This document shows, piece by piece, positions 46,301 to 53,779 of a DNA stretch of 54,220 bases (position 1 is the first letter of the stretch; every line of letters starts with the position of its first letter). The stretch comes from Branchiostoma floridae. Lineage: Eukaryota > Chordata > Leptocardii > Amphioxiformes > Branchiostomatidae. The stretch lies in contig NW_023365817.1 in NCBI RefSeq assembly GCF_000003815.2, forward strand, positions 53,428 to 107,647. Direction: 5' to 3'. Made by a program: the position numbers and the translations under genes. The notes below the pieces were generated by a model that saw only the letters and a program-made list of their open reading frames with translations, made no database searches and had not been told where the DNA came from.

Positions 46301-49300
46301 TGTCGTTACACGTGTGTACTCGGGAGTGTGAACGAGCTTATTAAAATTAACCGTGGATAAAGTGTGTTACCCGAAAACGCTTCTCTCTTCCGATTTGTCC
46401 AGTATCTTGCAGAGAATCCAGGAGCTGTCACACCACGGTCCGATATAAAAACTACCGTCATGTTCTTGAAAAATGTTCTCTCTGGTGGCAGCACATTCCC
46501 ACAGAACTTTTCTAAAGAAGTTGAAGTTAAAAAGACATAATGTAAGTGGTAAGACCAATAACCGTATAGGTACAGTGTGGTACATACTGTTTGTGACATG
46601 CGCAGTTTACTAGATATGTAATACAAAGAAACATCCAAACAAACAAACAAAAGGATTACATTTTGAACTTGAAATATGGAGTGAACTGGAAGAGCATACC
46701 TTTAAATTGATCGTTACCGTCGTACACAGCGACATAGTCCCAGATACAACCTCTCTCAGACTTCCCTTCCAGCGTAAAATTGTCGAACGCCAAGTGAACC
46801 ATGTCATCACCTAACAGACTGTGGTTCACGGCAATCTTCCACGTAATATTCATCCAATCTGCAATGAAAAGTGTAATGATTTGATCTGTCCACTACCCGA
46901 CCATTTGAATCCGGACATTTCTATAAGAGAGGGCGTTACAGCTCCGTGCAAGGGGACACTTTTTTGGCACTCTCGCTGGCATCGTGGAATCGGGCGTTAA
47001 CAACCCGACAAATTGCATCCTAGCTTATAAAAAAATCACTTTTCTAGAGGAATGTACCCATAAATCAAAATCGTTAGCTTCGCTCACTTATGACACTTCG
47101 TTCGTTCGTTCGTCCCATAGCCTTTTAATCAGCCGTAGACTGATTAATTAGCCGTAGGGGCAGCACAACATGTTGTGCTGTATAAATAGGCATTTTAGTC
47201 CCCTGGCGGCGCCTATATCCTCTCCGGGGCATGGTGAATGATGTAAATCACCGTGTGGCTGATACGACACGAAGGTTCGCCAGGCCTCCGCCCGGGTGAT
47301 TTGTAGTCTTCTTCTCCTTCTTTCGGTTAGGCTGCCAACCTCATCTTTTTGAGGATTCTGCAGCCGTGGCAACATGGAGAGGTTCACTGCGCAGACTGAG
47401 GGGGGATTATATTTTGGATTTAAACATAGACAAGGATGGCGATAGCGCCACCTCCGCTGGGAGGCCGTTCCAGTCTCTAGTTGTACGTGGGAAGAAGGCA
47501 TTTTGTCTATATTGGGTTCTACTAGTCGGTACCTTGTATGCTGCGGGATGGGTCGATCTCGAACTTCTAGCTTGTGGAGCGGGACTCGTTTTGCAGTTAA
47601 TAGCCAGATCCCCTGAGTGGTATTTATAAAAAGTGACCAATCTGGCCCTCCGTCGTCTCTCCTGGAGTGTTGGCCACTCAAGGTCGTGAAGCATTTCGCT
47701 GACACTGGAGGACCGTCGATACCTGTTTGACACCCACCGGGCAGCCCTACGCTGGACCGCTTCGAGCTTCGCTATATCCTTTGCTGTATAGGGGTCCCAA
47801 ACGGGACTAGCAAATTCTAGTAATGGTCGGACTAATGTAACATAAGCAAGGTTTTTTATCTTTTTGGATCCTACCTTTATGTTTCTTCTCAGGAAACCTA
47901 GGGTTCTGCTGGCCTTGTTGGTGATGTTTGCGATGTGCGTACACCAAGTGAGATTGTAAGTAATTGTCACTCCTAGATACTTGGCTTCCTTGGTTGAGAC
48001 AAGAGTGTGACCATGAAGTTTGTAGTTCATTGTTTGGGGGACCCTCTTCCTTGTGATATGGAGTGCTTGGCACTTGTCTGGATGGAAACTCATCATCCAG
48101 GTTTGCTCCCACTCAGCAAGACGATCCAAGTCTTCTTGAAGTACTTCCTGATCCCTAGTCGAGCTGATGGTTTTGTGTGCCAAGGTGTCGTCTGCAAACA
48201 GACGAGCAATAGACGACAAACTGGTAGGGAGGTCGTTTATATATAACAGAAACAGGGTGGGGCCTAGAACAGATCCCTGCGGCACTCCTGAATCTACTGG
48301 TACAAAACTTGAAGTTGAGCCTTCCACTACTACCGCTTGCCGGCGGTCGGTGAGGAAGCTCTGGATCCAGGTCTGCAGCGACCCTGTGATGCCGTAGTAG
48401 TTTAACTTATGGATGAGTAGGGAGTGGCAAACTTTGTCGAATGCCTTGCTAAAATCCATTATCAGGGCATCTGTTTGTCTCCCCTGTTCAAGGTCAACAG
48501 ACAAGTCATCCACAAGTCCGAGTAACTGGCTTTCACAGGAATGGCGGCGTCTGAACCCATGCTGCTCTTTACATATGATTTCATTTTCTTCTACATAAGA
48601 CATAATCGTACTAGTAACAATATGCTCCATTATCTTACATGGAATACTGGTAAGGGAAATTGGCCTGTAATTCTCAGGACGATAGCGTTCCCCTTTCTTA
48701 TAGACTGGGGTAACATTTGCTGTTCTCCAATCTCGTGGTACGACACCCGACTCGAGTGAAGACTGAAAAAGGAGAGTGAGTGCTGGTGCTAGCTCGACTG
48801 CCAATTCTTTCAGCAACCTAGGACTGATGCCGTCGGGACCAGGAGCCTTTTTGGGGTCCAGGTTTTGCATCAGTTTTCGCACTCCGGGCTCAGAGATGTT
48901 TATCGAGCTACATGTTGGTGCATTTGGTTGCTGAAAGAGGTTGGTTCTATTCTGAAATTCTGATACAGTGAAAGTGACCTTTTGACTGAAGGCACTTTGA
49001 AACTGTTTGTTAAGTGCTTCTGCACGGTCCACGGCTTCTGTAACAAGTTTGCCCTCTACTTTCAAGGGGGCAACACTTGCAGCCTCGGTCCGCTGCGACT
49101 TGATATAAGTCCAAAACCTCTTCATGTTAGCCCCGGGGACTGCATGAGGGTCATCTTGGTTAGTAAACAAACTTTCAGTGTATGACCAGTAGGCTCGGCG
49201 TAGCCGACGCTGGATTGTATGTTTGAGAGCTTCATTTGTTCACGTACCTTAGTGTTACCAGTCTTTTTCCATCGTTTGTATAGTCTGTCCCTACGACGGA

Positions 49301-52300
49301 TTAGGCGAGAAGTAGTATGGTCTACCCACGGTTTGTTGTTTTTACCGCCTAGGGTTTTTTGGGGGATGTGCTGTTGGGACATAGATGAGAGTCCTTCCTT
49401 AAAAGCGCACCAAATATGCTCAGTATTTTTGTCTTTGCCAAAGTCTTTTACAATGGAGTCAGAAAGGTCGGCTGCAGCCGCGTGGAGAGCGGGCCAGTCT
49501 GCTCTAGAGTACTGAGGAACTTTCCGCCTATTCTGTCGCTTATAGACAGGATTGATGTCAAATTCCATAAAGACAACATCATGGTCAGAAATGCCAGGGA
49601 GGCATTCTATTCGTGGTACAAGAGATGGGTAGTTTGTAAGAAACAAGTCCAACGTGTTGTCACCTCTGGTTGGGAGGGTGACCATCTGGTCTAGACCCAT
49701 ATCTTGGATAAAATCCAGGAATTGGTAATGAAGACCGGGATAATTGGAAGTTACTTTCAGTTGCTTTGTGTTCCAGTCAAACGCGGGGAAATTGAAATCA
49801 CCTCCCAAGATGAGGGTTGCATTACTGGTAGTTGTTACTGCACGTTGGACTGATGTTTCAAATTGGTCTAGGCTATCTCTTGTATGTGGTCTATAATACG
49901 AGGCAGCAAGAATATGTTTTCTACCTTTTACTCTGATCTTTACCCATATTATTTCGCATTCAGGAACAGACAGCTCGGTGACTTCATGGCATGGCAGATT
50001 GTCTGCAACAGCGATGAAAACGCCACCGCCGTTTCTGTTTCTATCCCGTCTGAATATGTTAAAGCCTGGTGGTAAAATTTCACTACTAAATATGGTATCA
50101 TCTAAATGGGACTCGGTCCCTAGGATAACATCCGGTTTTGTACTGTCTATCAAGTTCATAGTCTCTGCCCTTTTTCCAACAATAGATTGAAAATTGATGT
50201 TTAAAAACCTGAGAGGGCGGTTGGACCGCTTGTTTTGTTGATTTACTCGGGTGGGAGTGGATGAATGAAAGGGTCTGAAGTCACTTTCACTGTTCAATGT
50301 GGAATTTGTGGGAGTGGATGAATGAGAGGATCTGAAGTCACTTTCACTGTTCAAAGTGGAATTTGTTGGACTAGGGGTGGAGTTTCTTGTGCATGTGGGC
50401 ACACAAATATCACAATTCCACACCACCTCACTCTGTCCTAGACGGTCATATGAGCTAGACTGTATCCCTTGACATGATAAGTGATACCAGCGGCCACATG
50501 TTTCGCACTCTACTCCTAGATCACTCCAGGAGACGGTGCGGTCACATGTGCCACATGGGTACTTGGTTGAATTTAGCAATTTTGAATTTGACATGTTCAC
50601 AGATATAAATACAGATATAAATACAGCAATATAGTACAGGGTCAATAAGCAAAATGAGTGGAATGGGAGGTTCCTAAAAAGTCGGGTATTCATTTGTGAG
50701 TTAGACCTAAGTACTTCATTCACGAGTCGGGTGCAGCTCCACGGGCATGTTTGGACATGCATAGATTCACAAAGAAAAATTTTCTTCCGTTTAAATTGAA
50801 GTTTTAGTTTTCTCTAGTATTTTATACGTCAACTTTTGTAAATTGTATTCGGTGAACTTCACAGTTTGTGGCACAAAGCTACTGTAAGTGCACAAGAGGT
50901 AGTCGCTTGACGGTCGGGAGAGTCACATGTTGGTACACGGCTCCGCCATCTTGTCTGTAGGAAGTTTGGAAATATGCTTCTGGAGATCCGACTTGGGTTT
51001 GGAGACTTCCGGAGTCCGGGGAAATAAGTTCTGTACTTACAGTTCGGTGCAGCTACGGGGTTTGGAACTCAAGTTCCCAGTGTGTCCTTTCCGAGTCAGG
51101 CAGAAAGATCCCACGGTGACGACATGTGAGGTGCCGCCATCTTACTCGTCGAGACCAACACGGGTGAACTGAGCTTGTATCGCTAGCGATTAAAATGCTA
51201 TCCACTACCCAAAATTTTGTTTCGGTCGGGGCAAAAGCTTCTTCAGGGTCGAATAGGGTAGGCAGAGGGGAAGGTAGGACCAAGGGAGGAGGAAAACTAG
51301 GGTAGAAAAGGGTAGAAAAGGGTGAAGATTTTGGGGAAGGCGAGAGCTACGGATTTACACGTCTACTCCTCGCGCCTGCGCAGTGAACTCTTCTTCGCAG
51401 TGAATCACCAACTCCAGACAGAATGGTTTGCTCCATCCACACCGCACCATCGCACGTGTGGGGGTTCTTTAACGTGCATGGGGTGTGACTCTCCCCATAC
51501 ATGGGACCTCCATTTAACGTCCTATCCGAGGGACGACTCATTTTCACTTGAGTAAAGTGAGGAAAGTCGTGTAAAGTGCCTTTCCCAAGGGCACAAGATC
51601 GGTGGCACGGTAGGCGGATTCGAACCCGCAACCTCGGTGCAAATCCGAACATGCTACCGCTACGCCACGCGGTCACCACTGACACTTCATTAGCAGACAA
51701 AAACAGAAAAAAAGTGAGTTGGTTGCATCGGGAAAATGGAAGTTTTTTCGAGGGTTTTCCGCCAAACTGAGATTATTTCCTATAAATCTATGGTCATAAT
51801 GATTATAGTTGACAAATCGCATCGATCTAAGTTCATCTAAAAAAAAAATCACTTTTCTAGAAGGATCCATCAATCAAACTTGGTGGGTTAGTTTGGTGGT
51901 TATAGCAAATGAACAGGCCTTATGACACCATATACTGGTTTGATGCCCACTCAGCAGAGATGGCTCCTGTGATAGACGCCAAGCGCGCTGCCCTCGCAGA
52001 GTACAAGAGAACACCCAGTGAGAGTAATCTCCAAGTCCTCAGAGCTGCAAGGAATAAGGTCAAACAGACAGCTCGACGGTGTGCCAATGAGTACTGGACC
52101 AGGCAAGACATCCACATAGCGGCGATAACAGGAAACATCAGAGGGATGTATGACGGAATTAAGAGGGCGCTTGGACCAACCCAGAACAAGACAACCCCCC
52201 TAAAGTCCACCACTGGGGAGGAGATCACGGATAAGAAGCAACAGATGGAGAGATGGGTGGAACACTACTCTGACCTCTACTCCAGGCAAAACACTGTGTC

Positions 52301-53748
52301 TCCCTCAGCCCTCGATGCCATTAAATGTCTGCCAACAATGGATGAACTTGACGCAGAGCCATCGTTGGAAGAGCTCAACAAAGCCATCGACAGCTTGACC
52401 ACTGGCAAGGCGCCAGGCAGCGATGGAATCCCGTCCGACCTACTGAAACACTGCAAGACTGTTCTACTGCTCCCGCTACATGAACTTCTCTGTCAGTGCT
52501 GGAAGGAAGGCGCGGTGCCACAGGACATGCGAGATGCCAAGATTGTCACCCTCTACAAAAACAAGGGAGAGAGAAGTGACTGCAACAACTACCGGGGCAT
52601 CTCACTGCTGCTCAGCGTGGTCAGCAAGATCTATGCTAAAGTCATCCTAGCCCGCCTACAACAGCTTGCCGAGCGTGTCTATCCTGAGTCGCAGTGTGGA
52701 TTCCGCGCCAACAGATCGACTATAGACATGATCTTTTCTCTCCGCCAACTGCAAGAGAAGTGCAGAGAACAGATCATGCCCCTGTACATTGCCTTCATCG
52801 ATCTCACCAAGGCATTTGATACGGTAAGTAGAGAGGGCCTCTTCAAGATCCTACCCAAGATAGGCTGTCCACCCAAGCTGCAGAGCCTCATTGAATCCTT
52901 TCACACCAACATGAAGGGGACAGTACTGTACAGTGGCAGCATATCCGAGCCGTTCGACATGCGCAGCGGAGTGAAGCAAGGCTGCGTTCTGGCTCCTACG
53001 CTGTTCGGGATCTTCTTCGCCCTGCTCCTAAAGCACGCCTTTGGTACCGCAACAGAGGGAATCTACCTCCGCACAAGATCAGATGGCAAGCTGTTCAACC
53101 TCAGCCGCCTTAGGGCCAAAACAAAGGTACGCGAAGCTCTGATCAGAGACCTACTGTTTGCCGATGACGCCGGGGAAATGGAACATGCACGGGGGACAAG
53201 AAACCTCCAAGTTTGTTTTCGAAAGTCTCCGCCAAACTAAGACTTAAGGAAATAAGGAAACCGATGGGCTAGCTAACTGATACAATCAGATGACATCATG
53301 ATACATGTATCAGTTTTTAACAAAGTTGAGAGCAAACCTAATACTTTATTCAAAACTGAAAATTATCAATCATAAGTACAAAGTAGAGGAAATTCATAAA
53401 GGTTGTCTTAATAAGTAAACATAACAAAACAAAACAAACAAACAAATAAAGACGTAGTTGGCTTGTCTATAAGATCCTTTTTCATAACTCATAAATGTCC
53501 TTACTTCGGTACGGCTTGTCTGGGAACCCCGGACTACTTATCCTGCGTTTTTCACGGTCGGCCTGTAGGACGATGACCTGAGGTGGGTGAACTGTGGTCC
53601 TGTTAACAGCGCCCTCTGGCGGAGTCGCTGAAGTGCTGTTAACCGTGCCCTCTGTCGGTTGTGGGGAAGTTGTATTTTGCTGACCGCATACGAAGGCAAA
53701 GCAGACAAGCAGGATCGCAAGGACCGCGTCAGTACGTATCCCACTCAT
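24384..53748 (-). CDS. Chimeric receptor: CUB-FTP-Frizzled-kringle-CCP fused to a Cys-loop channel
   Basis: Twenty coding exons on the minus strand: 53748-53505, 46858-46700, 46511-46371, 45732-45511, 44302-44072, 43320-43089, 42445-42303, 41962-41804, 41438-41346, 39715-39536, 37344-37220, 36344-36300, 30432-30323, 30023-29914, 29731-29538, 28971-28828, 27158-27056, 26163-26084, 25147-24996 and 24651-24384. Every adjacent pair has matching phase and no stop, giving about 1,044 residues. Order: signal peptide 1-22, Ser/Thr/Pro linker with three Asn-glycosylation sites, CUB (about 70-181), fucolectin-like FTP (182-332), Frizzled (353-457), kringle (458-541), CCP (541-601), nicotinic-type ligand-binding domain (602-800), M1-M3, cytoplasmic loop, M4. 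It should be a plasma-membrane channel subunit, assembling as a pentamer with a large N-terminal adhesion head. The CCP-to-channel junction rests on phase 1 agreement and the absence of a separate signal exon. The exon 19-20 junction needs a GC donor. It could still be two genes. Confidence 0.75.
25265..25390. repeat. (TG)n-rich microsatellite in the channel gene
   Basis: Imperfect TG repeats with a pure (GT)n stretch at the end (25362-25389), between the M3 exon and the intracellular-loop exon. Confidence 0.95.
26262..26300. repeat. Single end of the 14365-15262 element family
   Basis: GGCCATGTTGATTTGATCAT followed by ATGGATGACATCCG matches the terminal repeat of the element at 14365-15262. 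Only one end is seen. Confidence 0.6.
26522..26974. mobile_element. Inverted-repeat element with hammerhead-like hairpins, type 2
   Basis: Arms of about 150 bp (26522-26675 and 26820-26974) are inverted copies: both contain CCAACGTTTCG, CTGTCACC(T/C)TCTTCAGGG and ACAGGTGTCGCTGCTCAC on opposite strands. Each arm carries CTGANGA, a purine, a 6-bp hairpin and GAAACG (minus 26585-26555; plus 26908-26938). It lies in the intron between the M2 and M3 exons. Confidence 0.7.
27622..28638. mobile_element. About 1-kb intronic element with CCTCCATGAAAT termini
   Basis: Begins CCTCCATGAAATGTCATGGAGG (itself a hairpin) and ends ATTTCATGGAGG. The interior holds two GGGCCCCCTAGCG boxes and ATTATGCAAAT blocks, in the opposite orientation to the copy at 8230-8900. 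No open frame of note. It fills most of the intron between the M1 and M2 exons. Confidence 0.7.
31118..31332. repeat. (ATAAATA)n-type AT-only simple repeat
   Basis: About 215 bp of drifting ATAAATAA/ATAATA units with almost no G or C, in intron 12 of the chimeric gene. Confidence 0.97.
31500..32110. repeat. Interspersed repeat family (copy, inverted relative to 8230)
   Basis: Contains 'ttttgggtagcgtttgt', ATAACTCGAGAACGCCTGG, GGGTCCCCTAGCAGCTTG and ATTATGCAxATT blocks in the same order as 27622-28638. Intronic. Confidence 0.6.
33755..34010. repeat. Tandem repeat, period about 85-90 bp, three units
   Basis: Units starting near 33782, 33868 and 33952, each with TAGAAAAGCGC(T/A)GTAAAAAC, TATAAAACAxAG and GACTGTGTC. 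Intron 12. Confidence 0.85.
34139..34480 (-). pseudogene. Non-LTR reverse transcriptase fragment
   Basis: The minus strand reads VVPVPKVTRPKGLEDFRCIS, then LTSYLGKVYEVFLRDLL and HYSQHGFRK, the N-terminal RT region (P-V-P-K ... R-x-I-S-L-T ... Q-x-G-F-R). Catalytic motifs are not present. A run of 14-16 C follows at about 34490. Intron 12. Confidence 0.75.
35500..35900. repeat. Interspersed repeat family fragment
   Basis: CATCTCATTATG, 'ccaaacaagctgctagggggcccaaa' and related blocks, in the same orientation as 8230-8900. Intron 12. Confidence 0.55.
36522..36720. repeat. Tandem repeat, period about 67-72 bp, with internal hairpins
   Basis: Units begin TAGTGAAAAATGTGACAGCA at 36522, 36589 and 36661. 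Each pairs TGTGACA with TGTCACA a few bases later. In intron 11, between the first two channel exons. Confidence 0.85.
38870..39400. repeat. Tandem repeat, period about 165 bp
   Basis: Blocks 'ccaaatttcaggtcattcgg', GGGTACAGGAG and 'caaaactgttatt' recur two to three times between 38890 and 39300. Located in intron 10, the one joining the CCP exon to the first channel exon. Confidence 0.7.
39536..39715 (-). CDS. Module: sushi/CCP domain (exon 10 of the chimeric gene)
   Basis: One 180-bp phase 1-1 exon coding about 60 residues with the four CCP cysteines (GCKTPPP, TISCDAGY, ITCTEDETW, LRCD) and the Gly-Tyr and Trp of the fold. Ends G|GTGAGT; the next visible minus-strand coding exon (37344) starts TG-AAC, giving Val-Asn-His. 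Symmetric phase 1-1 exons are the classic shuffled type. Confidence 0.9.
39775..40390 (+). pseudogene. Non-LTR retrotransposon C-terminal fragment
   Basis: The plus strand reads YKMASGSAPNYLHELVPPLV, RSFLPAAVFSWNQLP, then in a broken frame ETTEHYLLYCKLYNSER, the usual C-terminal tail of RT polyproteins (S-F-F-P ... W-N-x-L-P; E-x-x-x-H-x-L-L-x-C). Intron 9 of the chimeric gene, antisense to it. Confidence 0.75.
40650..41020. mobile_element. Rearranged MITE-like repeats related to 46111-46340
   Basis: Shares CACTTCCxGTACGCATGTGC and GTGATATGTCAAA with 46111-46340. A 33-bp direct repeat (GCGCACTTCAAACCACAAAC type) is at about 40750 and 40995, 240 bp apart, suggesting nested or duplicated insertions. 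Confidence 0.55.
41346..41962 (-). CDS. Module: kringle domain (exons 8-9)
   Basis: Exons 41962-41804 and 41438-41346 code one kringle with six Cys: DCYYGNGVNYRG, KTCHNW, ENYCRN, EPVCEIT, IEPC, LKPC. The usual Gly-Pro-Trp-Cys-Tyr core is Ser-Glu-Pro-Val-Cys-Glu, so the lysine-binding style Trp is lost. It follows a Frizzled domain, the order also found in ROR receptors. Confidence 0.88.
41553..41632. promoter_or_regulatory. Cluster of four palindromic E-boxes
   Basis: CACGTG at 41556-41561, 41567-41572, 41588-41593 and 41610-41615, in a drifting unit CACGTGAAA-AGGCGTGACC. It lies in the intron that splits the kringle. The sites would suit bHLH-ZIP factors (MITF/USF/MYC type); function is inference. 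Confidence 0.4.
42303..43320 (-). CDS. Module: Frizzled (FZ) domain (exons 6-7)
   Basis: Exon 43320-43089 starts with a Pro-rich spacer (PSTSPPPPIQPP), then HCKDLEIDTVTIPNFYGH, ASLSCHPQIRHFLCSLL; exon 42445-42303 gives GLPCQSWCREVRSSC, EEINCWYLP and TTTC. These are the FZ landmarks (P-N-x-x-G-H, F-L-C-S, C-x-x-x-C-R/E-x-x-R-x-x-C). Eight of ten Cys are present: the first and the fifth, which normally bond to each other, are both missing. FZ domains bind Wnt proteins or lipids; whether this one does is unknown. Confidence 0.85.
42565..42596 (+). other. Hammerhead-like hairpin motif, solo copy
   Basis: CTGACGA, A, AGGCAG-TGGATT-CTGCCT (6-bp perfect stem), GAAACG. Same layout as the motifs in the inverted-repeat elements at 17350-17636 and 26522-26974. 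Located 100 bp upstream (gene sense) of FZ exon 7. Confidence 0.4.
43000..43087. mobile_element. Foldback (MITE-like) fragment
   Basis: TTTAAACTTCGCGATGGTTT ... CGCGAAAAGCG ... CCACTGTGAACATTTACAGT; same family as 11465-11637. It touches the donor of FZ exon 6 (intron starts at 43088), so the insertion lies right inside the 5' end of the intron. Confidence 0.55.
44072..45732 (-). CDS. Module: fucolectin-type lectin (FTP/F5-8-like) domain (exons 4-5)
   Basis: Exon 45732-45511: NVALRKRVSQSS, AVDGNT, EYEPWWKVDLGD, VTVFNRGDCC; exon 44302-44072: GRLLRNFMVRIG, NTPCGD, GRWVSIQL, LVLCEVQVYAVSG. This is the eel-fucolectin/tachylectin-4/pentraxin-1 type of carbohydrate-binding domain, complete at about 150 residues. 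Arg residues after the double Cys are kept, but the usual His of the C-T-H-T motif is replaced (CTSTAW), so fucose binding may be altered. Exons are phase 1-1. Confidence 0.9.
44341..45400 (+). pseudogene. 5'-truncated CR1-like reverse transcriptase, degraded
   Basis: Plus-strand frames with breaks: SGVPQGTVLGPCLF, RLFADDTAVY, ANYLGLTLQTDLSWGTHI, RTLGFLRRNL, KALVRPVVEYASSVWDP and IQRRAARFVQNR. Stops and frameshifts (in-frame stop near 44999) and a C-run at about 44537 show decay. It resembles the better preserved LINE at 47100-51170 and lies in the intron that splits the FTP domain. Confidence 0.85.
46111..46342. mobile_element. MITE-like element with about 70-bp inverted termini
   Basis: Left GCTCGCTCACACTTCCGAGT, right end the reverse complement of GCTCGTTCACACTCCCGAGT. 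Also GTGATATGTCAAAGGTGAAG paired with its inverse near 46265-46300. Length about 230 bp; it ends some 30 bp from the donor of CUB exon 3. Confidence 0.7.
46371..53748 (-). CDS. Module: signal peptide, linker and CUB domain (exons 1-3)
   Basis: Exon 53748-53505: signal peptide (MSGIRTDAVLAILLVCFAF), a mucin-like linker with a doubled P-x-E-G-x-V-N-x-T motif, then RRISSPGFPDKPY. Exon 46858-46700: NWMNITWKIAV, LAFDNFTLE, GCIWDYVAVYDG. Exon 46511-46371: KFCGNVLPP, MTVVFISDRG, PGFSARYW. Together one CUB domain; the first Cys pair is absent (NITW for N-C-T-W), the second (GCIW ... KFCG) is kept. An acceptor-like TGTAG stands 11 nt before the ATG, so a 5' UTR exon may lie to the right. The 6.6-kb intron holds most of the mobile DNA. 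FTP and CUB join in phase 1. Confidence 0.88.
47100..51170 (-). mobile_element. Nearly intact LINE (CR1/Jockey superfamily): PHD finger, endonuclease, RT
   Basis: Minus strand. First frame (50594 or 50762 to about 49220): a PHD-like finger (CGTC ... CETC ... WYHLSC ... WNCDIC) and an AP-like endonuclease (DVILGTESHL, GGDFNFPAFDW, ISDHDVVFM). Second frame (about 49220 to 47407): RT with VYKKGERYRPENYRPISL, HGFR, DFSKAFDKV, SGVPQGSVLG, FADD, RAARWVSNRY and FPRTTRDWNGLP. The two frames differ by a single base near 49215-49225; otherwise there is no stop. The 3' side holds an (ACGA)n-like tail near 47095-47115. The 5' side (50940-51150) has two CCGCCATCTT boxes. It lies in intron 1 of the chimeric gene, same strand. 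Clade name is my best guess. Confidence 0.88.
51240..51675 (-). mobile_element. tRNA-derived SINE, well preserved head
   Basis: On the minus strand from 51675: GTGGCGTAGCGGTAGC (Pol III A box) and GGGTTCGAATCC (perfect B box), then the body shared with 4285-4645 (CCTTGGGAAAGGCACTTT, GGACGTTAAATGGAGGTCCC, GCACGTTAAAGAACCC). The head folds partly like a tRNA (anticodon and T arms) but the acceptor stem does not pair, so it is not a functional tRNA gene. Confidence 0.8.
51909..53240 (+). CDS. Retrotransposon reverse transcriptase, truncated both ends
   Basis: An open frame of 443 codons on the plus strand, antisense to the host gene. Reads APGSDGIPSDLLKH, CNNYRGISLLLSVVSKIYAK, SQCGFRANRSTIDMIFSLRQ, YIAFIDLTKAFDTVSREGLF, SGVKQGCVLAPTLFGIFF and LLFADDA, all RT motifs in order, then ends shortly after FADD. 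The endonuclease and the C-terminus are missing. Its motifs (VKQGCVLAP) differ from the CR1-like LINE next door, so it belongs to another clade (RTE/L2-like; not certain). Lack of internal stops suggests a young insertion. Flanks at 51725-51775 and 53205-53255 share GTTTxCGAxxGTxTxCCGCC and CCAAACT. Confidence 0.85.
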   Translation: MNRPYDTIYWFDAHSAEMAPVIDAKRAALAEYKRTPSESNLQVLRAARNKVKQTARRCANEYWTRQDIHIAAITGNIRGMYDGIKRALGPTQNKTTPLKSTTGEEITDKKQQMERWVEHYSDLYSRQNTVSPSALDAIKCLPTMDELDAEPSLEELNKAIDSLTTGKAPGSDGIPSDLLKHCKTVLLLPLHELLCQCWKEGAVPQDMRDAKIVTLYKNKGERSDCNNYRGISLLLSVVSKIYAKVILARLQQLAERVYPESQCGFRANRSTIDMIFSLRQLQEKCREQIMPLYIAFIDLTKAFDTVSREGLFKILPKIGCPPKLQSLIESFHTNMKGTVLYSGSISEPFDMRSGVKQGCVLAPTLFGIFFALLLKHAFGTATEGIYLRTRSDGKLFNLSRLRAKTKVREALIRDLLFADDAGEMEHARGTRNLQVCFRKSPPN

Positions 53749-53779
53749 CCTCTCTTTCCTACACAGAGAAAATAGCAAA

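Noticed and set aside
51600-51675. tRNA gene
   Set aside because: A and B boxes and two arms are present, but the acceptor stem does not pair and the conserved SINE body follows directly.
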